Part shown: piece by piece, positions 29,495-38,052 of the stretch | Layout of the letters: the number at the start of each line of letters is the position of its first letter | Position numbering within the stretch: position 1 is the stretch's first letter | Source of the DNA: Pseudomonas sp. IB20 | Lineage (GTDB): Bacteria; Pseudomonadota; Gammaproteobacteria; Pseudomonadales; Pseudomonadaceae | NCBI RefSeq assembly: GCF_009707325.1 | Contig: NZ_CP046103.1 | Span: forward strand, 3,864,886 to 3,928,885 | Direction: 5' to 3' | DNA length: 64,000 bases | Notes under the pieces: model-generated | What the model was told of the DNA's origin: nothing | What the model saw: the letters and a program-made list of their open reading frames with translations, nothing else | The model's database searches: none | Made by a program: the position numbers and the translations under genes

Positions 29495-30580
29495 ATGCGT
29501 GAACGTACCATCGCCAGTCACTACGCGCGGGCCGCCCTCGGCGGGGCGCGTCGGGCGGGCTACGATTACTCGCCCCTGCTGTTGCAGGCCGGTATCACCC
29601 CGGAACTGTTGACCGAGCCACGCGCCCGCATCGCCCCCGAGCAATTTACCCGGCTGTTGCAAATGCTCTGGCTGGCGCTGGACGACGAATACCTGGGGTT
29701 TGCCGAAGGCCCAAGCAAACGCGGCACCTTCGCCATGATGTGCCACGCGCTGATTCACTGCCGCACCCTGGAGAAGGCTCTGGAACGCGGCTTATTATTT
29801 TATAGCCTATTCCCACAGGGTCCGCGCTGGCAGCTGACAAGAGAAGGCGACATGGCCCGCCTGAGCCTGGACGATTCGCAGCTGTGGGACCCGGATCATT
29901 TCCTCAGCGAATGCCTGCTGGTGATCTGGCATCGCCTGGGCAGCTGGCTGATCGGCCAGCGTATTCGGCTGCACCAGGCCACTTTCAGCTACCCGATGCC
30001 GGCGCATGCTGGCGAATATGACCTGCTCTTCCCCTGCCCTCAGGTGTTCGGCGCGCCGCACAGCAGCCTGGTGTTTCCGGCGCGCTACCTGAGCCTGCCG
30101 CTATTGCAGGACGAACGCACCCTCAAGCACTTTCTTGAGCGCTCGCCCGCCGACCTGCTGTCGCGGCCGGATGAAGGCGACAGCCTGAGCAGCCAACTGC
30201 GCCGCTTGCTGAGCCGCGACCGCACGCCCTGGCCGGACCTGGAAGCCGTCGCGCAGCACCTGCACATCAGCCCACAAACCCTGCGCCGGCATTTGCGTGA
30301 AGAAGGCACCAGCTTTCAGGCGCTCAAGGATGAGTTGCGGCGGGACATCGCCATCTACCATTTGGGGCGGGCGGATTTGTCATTGCAGGAGATTGCCGAA
30401 CAGTTGGGGTTTTCCGAACCGTCGGCGTTTCATCGGGCGTTCAAGAAGTGGACTGGATTGACGCCGGGGGCGTATCGGGGGGATGGGGCCCCATCGCAGC
30501 ATAGGTATCTACACATCTTTTTATGGGTTGATTCTTTGGTTGTCGCGGGGGCGCTGGGTACATATCCGTTATTTGGGTAA
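29495..30580 (+). CDS. AraC-family regulator with repeat-derived C terminus
   Basis: A 361-residue regulator of the OruR/ArgR-like type: an N-terminal effector domain (about 15-200) and a C-terminal double helix-turn-helix (about 240-328; the second helix set is LSLQEIAEQLGFSEPSAFHRAF). The start MRERTIASHY is chosen. The family normally ends a few residues after the FKKWTGLTPGAYR segment; here about 29 further residues (from near residue 333) are encoded by the adjoining inverted-repeat element, and the stop codon lies inside that element. The regulated gene is unknown; it is divergent from dctA. Confidence 0.83.
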   Translation: MRERTIASHYARAALGGARRAGYDYSPLLLQAGITPELLTEPRARIAPEQFTRLLQMLWLALDDEYLGFAEGPSKRGTFAMMCHALIHCRTLEKALERGLLFYSLFPQGPRWQLTREGDMARLSLDDSQLWDPDHFLSECLLVIWHRLGSWLIGQRIRLHQATFSYPMPAHAGEYDLLFPCPQVFGAPHSSLVFPARYLSLPLLQDERTLKHFLERSPADLLSRPDEGDSLSSQLRRLLSRDRTPWPDLEAVAQHLHISPQTLRRHLREEGTSFQALKDELRRDIAIYHLGRADLSLQEIAEQLGFSEPSAFHRAFKKWTGLTPGAYRGDGAPSQHRYLHIFLWVDSLVVAGALGTYPLFG

Positions 30581-31558
30581 CGGCTGCTATGGGTTCCGCC
30601 TTACGCGGGTCACTTTTGGAAAAGAGCCCCAAAAGTAACCAAAAGGGCTCTTGCCCCACCACTCGGCACCTCGCCTAGGCTCGGTGTGCCCTCACTCCGG
30701 CTTTGGACCGTGGGCCGCCGCCATGGGCCATCCTTGGCCCATCGCGGCTAAACCGGCGTCCTGCCGGTTTACCCCGCTCCAAAGCCTGCGTTCGGCCAGC
30801 GTGGTTTAACGGGGCGCCTAAGATCAAGATCAAGATCAAAAGCAAGAGCACGGCGGCCTAGTAGCCGACCTGAGTGGTTAAATCAAAAGCAAAACCGAGG
30901 CGGCCTGACAGCCGACCTGATATTTGAAACTGAACTCAATCTAATGTGGGAGCTGGCTTGCCTGCGATGCAGACACTTCACTGGGCACACCGCCTTCGCG
31001 AGCAAGCCCGCTCCCACATTGGGATTCATTACATCAGTATGGTGGTGCTCTGCTTCTGCTCTGCTTCTGCTCTGTTTGCCTGCTTTTGCTTCTACCACTC
31101 AGGTCGGCTACTAGGCCGCCGTGCTCTTGCTTTTGATCTTGATCTTGATCTTGATCTGAGGCGCCCCGTTAAACCACGATGGCCGAACGCAGGCTTGAAT
31201 CCGTGGGTAACCCGGCAGGACGCCGGGTTAGCCGCGATGGGCCAAGGATGGCCCATGGCGGCGGCCCACGGATTCAAGCCGGAGTGAGGGCATGCCGAGC
31301 CTAGGCGAGGCACCGAGTGGTGGGGCAAGAGCCCTTTTGGTTACTTTTGGGGCTCTTTTCCAAAAGTGACCCGCCGTAAGGGCGGAACCAATAGCCGCCG
31401 TTACCGCAGCAACGGATATGTACTCATATCTACCTAAAAACCCCGTCAAAAGCTTAGCGCAACACAAAAAGTTGCGTAGATACCATGCCATCGCAGGCAA
31501 GCCAGCCCCCAAAACTGCCCAACACAAAAAGTTGCGTAGATACCCATGCTGCGATGAG
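30491..31558. repeat. Large inverted-repeat element, about 1.07 kb
   Basis: This stretch has no convincing gene. Its two ends are imperfect inverted copies of each other: atcgcagcataggtatctac (30493) against the reverse of the segment ending at 31557. Inside, the arms include cacttttggaaaagagcccc (30611) against its reverse at 31350-31370, the glccatgggccatcc-type block near 30720 against 31230-31260, and an inner gatcaa-repeat block plus cggcggcctagtagccgacc (30850) against 31100-31150. A REP pair (30946-31017) sits near the centre. The right end carries a second, partial terminal copy (31460-31483 and 31520-31558). No transposase is encoded, so it is non-autonomous or structural. Confidence 0.8.
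30946..31017. repeat. REP palindrome pair inside the inverted repeat
   Basis: gtgggagctggcttgcctgc and gcgagcaagcccgctcccac flank a short spacer at the middle of the large inverted repeat. Confidence 0.8.
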
Positions 31559-31578
31559 GCCCGCCCAGGCAATAAAGA

Positions 31579-32925
31579 TCAAACAGCCGGAAAGTGAATC
31601 TTGAACGCCGCGCCACCCAGTGGCGAATCCCCAAGGGTCAGCCGCGCGCTGTAGCTTTCGATGATGTCCTTGACCACCGCCAAACCAATGCCCTGCCCCG
31701 GGTGCTGACGGTCAAGCCGTTCGCCCCTTTGCAGAATCCGTGCACGCTGATCGGGCGGCACGCCAGGGCCATCATCCTCAATGCACAGCTCAGTGCCTTC
31801 GAGGTTTTCCGTCAGGCTGATGTGCACTTCGCTCAGGCACAGGCGGTAGGCGTTTTCCAGCAGGTTGCCGAGCATCTCGAGCAAGGCGCCCTTCTCGATC
31901 GGCAAATCACACTCTGGCGGCAAATCGAAGGTCACCGTCACGCGCTTGTCGCGGTAGACCTTGTCCAACGTGTCGCACAGGCTTTGCAGCACCGGCTCCA
32001 GGCGCACCTGGTGGCGCACCAAGCCACTTTTGCGCAGGCTGGCGCGCTGCAATTGATAGCCGATCTGCTGGCTCATGCGCTCGATCTGCGATTGCAACAC
32101 CCAGGCCTGGCCGCGCTCTTCGGGGCGCTGGGCCATGTCTTCGCTCACGCCCTGCAACACCGCCAGCGGGGTTTTCAGGCTGTGGGCCAAGTCGTCGAGG
32201 GAGTCGCGGTAGCGCGCCCGCTGCTCACGCTCGCTGTGCAGCAAACGGTTCAGAGAACCGGTGAGGCGCAGCAGTTCGCGCGGGTGCTCTTCGGTCAGGC
32301 TTTCGCGGGTGCCGCCTTCAATCTGGTCAAGTTCCTGGCTCAGGCGCCGCAGGGCCTGCAGGCCCCAGGTGAGGCCCAGCCACAGCAGCGTCAGCAACAC
32401 CAGCAAGGCGGCGCCGAAACCCAGGTAGAGGTTTTCTTGCAGGCCTTCAAGGGTCAGCTGGTATTCGCGTACCGGTTGCAGGGCGACGATACTGAACGCC
32501 GCGCTCTTGCCGCCCAGCAGCCTGACCTCGACGTCATACACGAAAAACTCCTGGCCATTGGCCTCGCGGATCCGCGCAAACTCATTCCCGCGCCCGTCAT
32601 AGCGCGGCTTGTAGTTGATGTTTTCTTCCTGGGTCGCCCGCGAACGCCAGACCAGATGGCCTTCACGGTCGTAGATATAGCCGAGCAGGCGACTGTCGGT
32701 GAGGTTGAAGCGTTCATCCGGCAACTGCGCCGGCATCAGCAGGCGGTTGTTGTCGACCCGCGCGGCGGAAATCAGCGTGGTAACGTCCGAGGCCAAGCGC
32801 TGCTCGATGGAATCCTGCAGCGCCAGGCTGAACGCACCTTGCATCGCGGGCAATAAGCCCAGCATAAACAGCACGGCCAGGGTGGTGGCCGCCAGCATCA
32901 AGCGCACACGTAACGAGCGTATCAA
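31579..32925 (-). CDS. Sensor histidine kinase (PhoQ-like)
   Basis: A 448-residue membrane kinase. Two membrane segments (about 8-28 and 168-189) enclose a periplasmic sensor of about 140 residues; a short HAMP-like linker precedes the H-box with His248 in DLAHSLKTPL. N-box (LLENAYRL) and G-boxes (EDDGPGVPPD, GQGIGLAVV) are complete. It overlaps the response regulator by four bases. The architecture and LAHSLKTP box resemble PhoQ, but the acidic sensor patch of true PhoQ is not obvious, so the signal is unknown. Confidence 0.87.
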   Translation of the reverse strand: MIRSLRVRLMLAATTLAVLFMLGLLPAMQGAFSLALQDSIEQRLASDVTTLISAARVDNNRLLMPAQLPDERFNLTDSRLLGYIYDREGHLVWRSRATQEENINYKPRYDGRGNEFARIREANGQEFFVYDVEVRLLGGKSAAFSIVALQPVREYQLTLEGLQENLYLGFGAALLVLLTLLWLGLTWGLQALRRLSQELDQIEGGTRESLTEEHPRELLRLTGSLNRLLHSEREQRARYRDSLDDLAHSLKTPLAVLQGVSEDMAQRPEERGQAWVLQSQIERMSQQIGYQLQRASLRKSGLVRHQVRLEPVLQSLCDTLDKVYRDKRVTVTFDLPPECDLPIEKGALLEMLGNLLENAYRLCLSEVHISLTENLEGTELCIEDDGPGVPPDQRARILQRGERLDRQHPGQGIGLAVVKDIIESYSARLTLGDSPLGGAAFKIHFPAV

Positions 32926-33599
32926 CGGCAGCGCTCATTAAACAGGTAACCCAGGCCGCGCACGGTGTCGATCGGCTTGAACCCGGCCGGGCCTTCCAGC
33001 TTGCGGCGCAGGCGCCCGACCAGCACTTCGATCACATTCGGATCACGCTCGTCGTCATCGGGGTAGAGCTGTTCCATCAAGCGGTCCTTGGCGACAACTT
33101 GCTGATGGTGACGCATCAGGTATTCGAGAATCCGATACTCATAGGCGGTCAGCGCCAAAGGCTGCTCATCCAGGGACGCCTGCTTACGATTGAGGTCCAG
33201 CAGCAAGGGCCCGGCGACGATGGTCGACTGGGTGAACCCGCTGGAGCGGCGCAGCAAAGCGTTCATGCGCGCTTCCAGCTCTTCGAACTGGAACGGCTTG
33301 ACCACGTAGTCATCGGCGCCGGCCGCCAAGCCTTCGACCTTGTCCTGCCAGTTGCCGCGCGCGGTGAGGATCAGGATCGGAAAGGTCTTGGCCTGGCTGC
33401 GCAGTTGGCGGATCAGGTCCAGGCCGCCCATGCCGGGCAGGCCCAGGTCGATGATGGCCAAGTCATGGTTGAACTGCCCGGTCTGGTACAGGGCTTCCTC
33501 GGCATTGGCCACGGCCTCGACCACGTGCCCGCTGTCGGTCAGGCGGGTGAACAGGTGATGACGCAACAGCGCCTCATCTTCCACGACCAGCAATTTCAT
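32922..33599 (-). CDS. OmpR-family response regulator (PhoP-like)
   Basis: A 225-residue regulator: receiver domain (1-115) with phospho-acceptor Asp51 in IIDLGLPG and Lys in YVVKPF, then a winged helix that binds DNA (about 125-222). The start MKLLVVEDEA follows GGAGAG. It is upstream of and coupled to the PhoQ-like kinase, and preceded by a small secreted protein likely to belong to the same operon. Confidence 0.9.
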   Translation of the reverse strand: MKLLVVEDEALLRHHLFTRLTDSGHVVEAVANAEEALYQTGQFNHDLAIIDLGLPGMGGLDLIRQLRSQAKTFPILILTARGNWQDKVEGLAAGADDYVVKPFQFEELEARMNALLRRSSGFTQSTIVAGPLLLDLNRKQASLDEQPLALTAYEYRILEYLMRHHQQVVAKDRLMEQLYPDDDERDPNVIEVLVGRLRRKLEGPAGFKPIDTVRGLGYLFNERCR

Positions 33600-33617
33600 A
33601 AGGCTCTCCAAGGCAAT

Positions 33618-33926
33618 TCAACTGTCCGACAGGGGGATATCATAGCGGCCCTGCAAGTCTTGCGGGCGCAGTTTAATGCCATTGTATTGGCTCGTCAGGT
33701 GTTCGTAGCCGGTGCGGTAGCCTGGCTGCGGACTGGTCAGCCCCAGGGACTGGCCCCACGGTGCGGCCTGGCTGCCCGCGTCTTCGAAGCTGACACGCTG
33801 GATCAGGTTGCTGGACTTCTTGGTTTTCTCGCCACCAAAGCCTGCAAAAGCGCTGTCCGAAGCCTGGACCCCGGCAGTGGCACTGAGCATGGTTAACGCC
33901 AACATCAGCTGTTTGATCGCAGTCAT
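33618..33926 (-). CDS. Small secreted protein of unknown function
   Basis: A 102-residue protein with a signal peptide (MTAIKQLMLALTMLSATAG, cleavage after about VQA at 22). The mature 80 residues have no cysteine and no motif I know. It starts the operon with the PhoP/PhoQ-like pair (18 bases upstream of the regulator), so it may be an auxiliary sensor or a regulated product of that system. It is divergent from pcpS. Confidence 0.7.
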   Translation of the reverse strand: MTAIKQLMLALTMLSATAGVQASDSAFAGFGGEKTKKSSNLIQRVSFEDAGSQAAPWGQSLGLTSPQPGYRTGYEHLTSQYNGIKLRPQDLQGRYDIPLSDS

Positions 33927-34064
33927 GGTGCTTACCTCTACGCGTTTTGGCTGTTGAAGCCAGACTACGCAAGCGCCCCTGAACTCCCCCTGAACAGGCT
34001 CTGAACCTGGCCTGAACCGTTACGGGCTATCCACTGGCGCGCCAACTGACGCAAAATACCGCGC

Positions 34065-34781
34065 ATGACGCCCCTACCTGCTTGCTGCACCCCACTCGAT
34101 GCCCATTGGCCGCTGCCCGTCCCGTTACCGGGCACGGTGTTTCTGAGCACCCGATTCGATCCAGCTTTATTAGAGGCCGGTGATTTCCAGCGCTGCGCGG
34201 TGCCGCCGCCGGCCAGCATCCAGCGTTCGGTGGCCAAGCGCCAGGCCGAGTTCCTCGCTGGCCGCCTGTGCGCCCGTGCGGCATTGCAACAACTCGACCA
34301 CTTGGACTGCGTGCCGGCCATCGGCGAAGACCGTGCGCCGGTATGGCCTGGGCACATCAGCGGCTCCATCACCCATAGCACCGGGCATGCGGCGGCGATT
34401 GTCGGGCACAAGACGCAATGGCGTGGGCTGGGAATAGACTTGGAGAATGTGCTGACACTGGAACGGGCGGAACGCCTGGCCGGGGAAATTCTTACGGCTG
34501 AGGAAATGCAGCGCATGGCAAGCGTGCCGCGCGAGCAGCTCGCCTTGTTGGTGACGCTGACGTTTTCGGTCAAGGAAAGCCTGTTCAAGGCGCTCTACCC
34601 GATTGTGCAGAAGCGTTTTTACTTTGAGCATGCCGAGGTGTTGGAGTGGTCGGTGGCTGGGCATGTGCGGTTGCGGTTGCTGACCGACCTGTCGGCGCAG
34701 TGGTGCCATGGCACCGAATTAGAGGGGCAGTTTGTGGTGGATGGGGAGCAGTTGTTGAGCCTGGTGGCTATCGGCGCCTGA
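34065..34781 (+). CDS. pcpS: 4'-Phosphopantetheinyl transferase PcpS
   Basis: A 238-residue Sfp/EntD-type transferase. Pseudomonas has a single enzyme of this kind that activates both the fatty acid ACP and secondary-metabolite carrier proteins. The conserved EDRAPVWP, GSITHS, the GIDLE metal site (here LGIDLENVL) and FSVKESLFKAL are all present. It closely resembles P. aeruginosa PcpS (PA1165) as I recall it. Confidence 0.93.
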   Translation: MTPLPACCTPLDAHWPLPVPLPGTVFLSTRFDPALLEAGDFQRCAVPPPASIQRSVAKRQAEFLAGRLCARAALQQLDHLDCVPAIGEDRAPVWPGHISGSITHSTGHAAAIVGHKTQWRGLGIDLENVLTLERAERLAGEILTAEEMQRMASVPREQLALLVTLTFSVKESLFKALYPIVQKRFYFEHAEVLEWSVAGHVRLRLLTDLSAQWCHGTELEGQFVVDGEQLLSLVAIGA

Positions 34782-34786
34782 TTTAC

Positions 34787-34873
34787 CGCCATCGCGGGAA
34801 AGCCCGGCTGCCGCATTTGATTGGGTTCACACTTTCAAACTGTGGGAGCTGGCTTGCCTGCGATAGCGGTGTC
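34787..34873. repeat. Degenerate REP elements
   Basis: A diverged right half (cgcgggaaagcccggctgccgc) is followed by an intact left half (gtgggagctggcttgcctgcg) between the convergent pcpS and kinase genes. Confidence 0.6.
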
Positions 34874-36482
34874 AGGGTTTCTCCTGATCCCTGGGCCAAC
34901 TCAGGCTAAAGCACGCCCCACCCAGGTTGTTGCTCTTGCTGATCAACGCCCGCCCGCCGTGCCAATAGATAATCCGCCGCACAATCGACAAGCCCAGGCC
35001 ATGCCCGCCCGAGGCGCGGGTGCGGCTGTCGTCCAGGCGCAGGAACGGCGTGAAGATCCGCTCCCAGGCGCTTTCCGGCACGCCGGGGCCGTCGTCTTCC
35101 ACGTCGATGCGGCAACGCACCTGGCCCACCTGATAACTGATCAACACGTGGCCCTGAGCATGGCGCATCGCATTGCTCACCAGGTTTTGCAGGGCGCGAT
35201 GCAGGTAGCGCGGCTCGGCGTCGATCCAGGCGTCATCCCAATGCGCGGAAGACAAACAAACGCCGCGAGTCACCGTGACCTGCGGGCGCAGTGGTGACAA
35301 TTCGCCGATCACCTGATCGAGCAGCGCGTTGAGGTCGACCCGTTGGAAACTCAGCTCCGGCGCGCCTTGCTCCAGGCGTGCGTAAGTAAGCATTTCGTCA
35401 ACCAGGCCATCCAGGTCTTGAATGTCGCTGTCCATGCCGTCCATGTATTTGCGCCGCGCCTCGGGGGTGGCGGCGTCGCCGATCATCTCCAGGCCAAAGC
35501 GCAGGCGCGCCACTGGGGTGCGCAGTTCGTGGGACACCGCGCGCACCAGTTCACGCTGGATCGCCAGCAATTGCTGCAGGTGCTCGGCCATGCCATTAAA
35601 AGCAGCGGCCAGGCGCCCCACCGAGTCGGCGCCGCGCGCCGGTACGCGCACCTCCAGGTTGCCTTTGGCAATGCGCGTGGCCGCCGCTTCCAGGCCCTTG
35701 AGGCGCCGCTCGAGCTGGCGCACCAATAAATACACGATCAAGCCGATCAGGGTCAGGCTGATCAAGGCAATCAGGATCAACCACTGCGGCGGGTAAGGGT
35801 TCATTTGGTAAAGCGGGCCGATTTCCAGCACCCACGGCGTGCCGACCATGCCGGCAAACACGCGGATCGAATCGCCGCCCTTGCCCAAGGCCATCACCGT
35901 GTCGCCTTCCGCAACCCGGCGGCGCTGGTCATCGTCCATGTCGGCCTGATCCAGGGTGATCAGGTGCATGTCAAAACCAAAGCCCTTGGCCTGCTTAATG
36001 TCGGCCAGCGTTTGCGGCTGCTCGGCGACCGGGAAGCGCACCAGTTCGTCAGCCAGCAGGTAAATCGTCGCGCGGGCCAGCTGTTCGCTGATCTGCTGCA
36101 CTTCGCCCGCGAGTACCAACTGCTCCGGTTCGCTGACCAGGCGCAACACGCGCGCCGCATGCGGCCCGGTCTGCTCCACCAGCACCTGGCCGCGTTGCAG
36201 GCGGTTGCGTTGGCTCAGGTCCAACTTGGCATCAGCCAGTGTGCGCAACTCCAGCGGGATACCCAGTAAGCGCTCCCACACTGCCAGCGCGCGCTGGCGT
36301 TCGATGGGGCTCATGGGTTGCAGGTTGTCGCCCATCAGCGCAAAGGTGCCGTGGGCCAAGCGCTCACGGTACTGGCCACTGCGCACCTCATTGAGCAGGT
36401 GCAAGGCCAGCACGCCGAGCAGCGCGACCAGGATCAGCGCCGCGCACATGCCGCCGTAGATGCGCAGGAAGATCGAGTTCAC
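34872..36482 (-). CDS. Sensor histidine kinase (RstB-like, PA1158-like)
   Basis: A 536-residue kinase with membrane segments at about 8-29 and 234-255, a periplasmic domain of about 200 residues, a HAMP linker (about 256-308), His318 in AVSHELRTPVARLRFG, and intact N, G1 and G2 boxes (LVSNAMRH, DDGPGVPES, GHGLGLSIV). It overlaps its regulator by four bases. In P. aeruginosa an equivalent pair, PA1157/PA1158, lies next to nrdA just as here. Confidence 0.9.
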   Translation of the reverse strand: MNSIFLRIYGGMCAALILVALLGVLALHLLNEVRSGQYRERLAHGTFALMGDNLQPMSPIERQRALAVWERLLGIPLELRTLADAKLDLSQRNRLQRGQVLVEQTGPHAARVLRLVSEPEQLVLAGEVQQISEQLARATIYLLADELVRFPVAEQPQTLADIKQAKGFGFDMHLITLDQADMDDDQRRRVAEGDTVMALGKGGDSIRVFAGMVGTPWVLEIGPLYQMNPYPPQWLILIALISLTLIGLIVYLLVRQLERRLKGLEAAATRIAKGNLEVRVPARGADSVGRLAAAFNGMAEHLQQLLAIQRELVRAVSHELRTPVARLRFGLEMIGDAATPEARRKYMDGMDSDIQDLDGLVDEMLTYARLEQGAPELSFQRVDLNALLDQVIGELSPLRPQVTVTRGVCLSSAHWDDAWIDAEPRYLHRALQNLVSNAMRHAQGHVLISYQVGQVRCRIDVEDDGPGVPESAWERIFTPFLRLDDSRTRASGGHGLGLSIVRRIIYWHGGRALISKSNNLGGACFSLSWPRDQEKP

Positions 36483-37204
36483 AACGGCATGTCGGCAGCG
36501 GCTTCGGGGACGAACAAGTAGCCTTTGCTGCGAATGGTCTTGATCAGGCGCGGGTGGATCGGGTCGTCGCCAATTTTTGGGCGAATGCGTGAGATGCGCA
36601 CATCAATGGAGCGGTCCTGGCCGTCGTAGCCGATGCCACGCAGCGCAATGAAGATTTCCTCGCGGGACAGGATGCGCCCGGCGTTCGCCACCAGCAGCCA
36701 CAACAGGTCGAACTCGGCACTGGTCAGCTCGATGCCACCCTCGTGCAGCCAGGCTTCGCGCAGGGCGTTGTCCACCACCAGCGGGCCGAATTGCAGGCGG
36801 CGCTGGTTTTCCACGGCGACGGGCAACGCCGGCTCGCTGCGCCGCAGCAGGGCCTGGATACGCGCCAGCAACAAGCGCGGGCGCACGGGTTTGCACACGT
36901 AGTCGTCGGCGCCCATGTCCAGGCCCAGCACCTGGTCCATGTCGTCGGTGCGCGCGGTCAGCATCAGAATCACGCCGTCATAGCGTTCGCGTACTGAGCG
37001 GCAAATGCTCAGGCCGTCTTCGCCGGGCAGCATCAGGTCGAGGATCACCAGATCAGGCTGCTCCGCAATGATGCGCGCCGCCGCCAGGGCGCCGTCGCCC
37101 TCCACCGACACCCGCAGGCCGTTGCTCTCCAGATAATCACGGGTCAACTCGGCCAATCGCTCGTCGTCCTCGACAATCAATATTTGCCAGGCTTCTTGCT
37201 CCAC
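36479..37204 (-). CDS. OmpR-family response regulator (RstA-like, PA1157-like)
   Basis: A 241-residue regulator. Receiver Asp56 (ILDLMLPG) and Lys (YVCKPV) are intact; the winged-helix domain carries the RstA-like LRGIGYDGQDRSIDVRISR segment. Translation starts at a GTG (37204) with GAGGA upstream; no ATG is available. The first base of a perfect 95-bp tandem duplication coincides with this start codon, so the leader and promoter region are present twice. Confidence 0.9.
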   Translation of the reverse strand: MEQEAWQILIVEDDERLAELTRDYLESNGLRVSVEGDGALAAARIIAEQPDLVILDLMLPGEDGLSICRSVRERYDGVILMLTARTDDMDQVLGLDMGADDYVCKPVRPRLLLARIQALLRRSEPALPVAVENQRRLQFGPLVVDNALREAWLHEGGIELTSAEFDLLWLLVANAGRILSREEIFIALRGIGYDGQDRSIDVRISRIRPKIGDDPIHPRLIKTIRSKGYLFVPEAAADMPL

Positions 37205-37391
37205 GGGTGATCCTCATTTTTATAAAGGGATTGGTTGGCCAACTCGCTCACCCGCCGCACCTTATTTGTAATGTTTTGAGGGCATAACAACGCCTGCACG
37301 GGTGATCCTCATTTTTATAAAGGGATTGGTTGGCCAACTCGCTCACCCGCCGCACCTTATTTGTAATGTTTTGAGGGCATAACAACGCCTG
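37202..37391. repeat. Perfect 95-bp tandem duplication upstream of the regulator
   Basis: Bases 37202-37296 and 37297-37391 are identical copies. The unit contains the GTG start, the ribosome-binding site GAGGATCAC (minus strand) and the A+T-rich segment TTTATAAAAATG. The length is not a multiple of three, so the second GTG is out of frame with the gene. Confidence 0.95.
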
Positions 37392-37587
37392 TCAGTAGTC
37401 CGATTGTAGCCATGGGCCAACCCTCCAGCACAAGCCGGGAAATCCATTCGGTGATCAGGTTTTTTTGTGGTAGGGTTCGCGCCCTCAAAATTCCAATCGA
37501 CTGTTTTTACCTTGGAATATTCGGTGACAAACGGCGCAATCCAGCAGTACTGCGGCCTACACGGGCGTTCCACGTTTCATACACATT

Positions 37588-37608
37588 TTACCCACAGCGT
37601 TATCCACA
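37588..37608 (+). promoter_or_regulatory. Two DnaA boxes upstream of nrdA
   Basis: TTATCCACA (37600-37608) is the perfect 9-mer, preceded 3 bases earlier by TTACCCACA (37588-37596, one mismatch). In E. coli DnaA regulates nrdAB through such boxes. Confidence 0.65.
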
Positions 37609-37634
37609 GGTAGTGCGTTGCTAAGCCCCTGAAA

Positions 37635-37684
37635 ACGCATTATCTTGTAGCTCGGCGCTAAAAAAACCCTACATGTAGGGTTTT
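37635..37684 (+). promoter_or_regulatory. Tandem NrdR-like boxes
   Basis: ACGCATTATCTTGTAG (37635-37650) and ACCCTACATGTAGGGT (37666-37681) each match about 11-12 of 16 positions of the NrdR box and start 31 bp apart, the usual tandem spacing. The second lies in a perfect 22-bp palindrome (37663-37684). Confidence 0.55.
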
Positions 37685-38052
37685 AAGCGAAAAACCAAAC
37701 ACAGATCAGACAAGAAACTCAAGTGCTTTCTTGCTCCCGTTTGGTTGAACCAAAACATTTTTTCAAAGCCCAAACCGCGCACGCGGATGGCAGCCGTTTT
37801 CCAGCCTCAACGGCAGAAAGCGGTACGGGTGTTGCAGTGTTCGAAGCGAGCAACTGTCACCCACCAGGAATACGGCGAAGGGTGCTTCAAGGCCCGAACC
37901 GAAGACTTCGGCATGGAAGCGGCGCGATGAGCTCCCTTCCTCCTGTCCCGAAGTTGTTATGCCAGGCCCAGGCCTGCTGTAAGTGCTTCAGGACGGAACG
38001 GTGGGCACCGTGATGGTGCCCAAATAAATATAGAATGTGGAGACAACCCCCC

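Larger units (their letters stand above)
37392..38052 (+). promoter_or_regulatory. nrdA control region and long leader
   Basis: No gene is supported in these 661 bases. They hold two DnaA-type boxes, tandem NrdR-like boxes, and then about 370 bases before nrdA. A 7-bp hairpin GGGCACC/GGTGCCC (38003-38021) lies just ahead of the GGAGA ribosome-binding site. Confidence 0.6.

Noticed and set aside
30820..31160. Short gatcaa and ctgctt tandem repeats as a possible CRISPR-like array
   Set aside because: Units are 6-12 bases, contiguous without spacers, and belong to the inverted repeat.
30580..31579. Several frames of 60-110 codons inside the inverted-repeat element
   Set aside because: They arise from the repeat arms, appear on both strands as mirror images, and lack ribosome-binding sites.
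37745..37930. A 61-codon plus-strand frame in the nrdA leader as a leader peptide
   Set aside because: No ribosome-binding site and no run of regulatory codons; the start codon context is poor.
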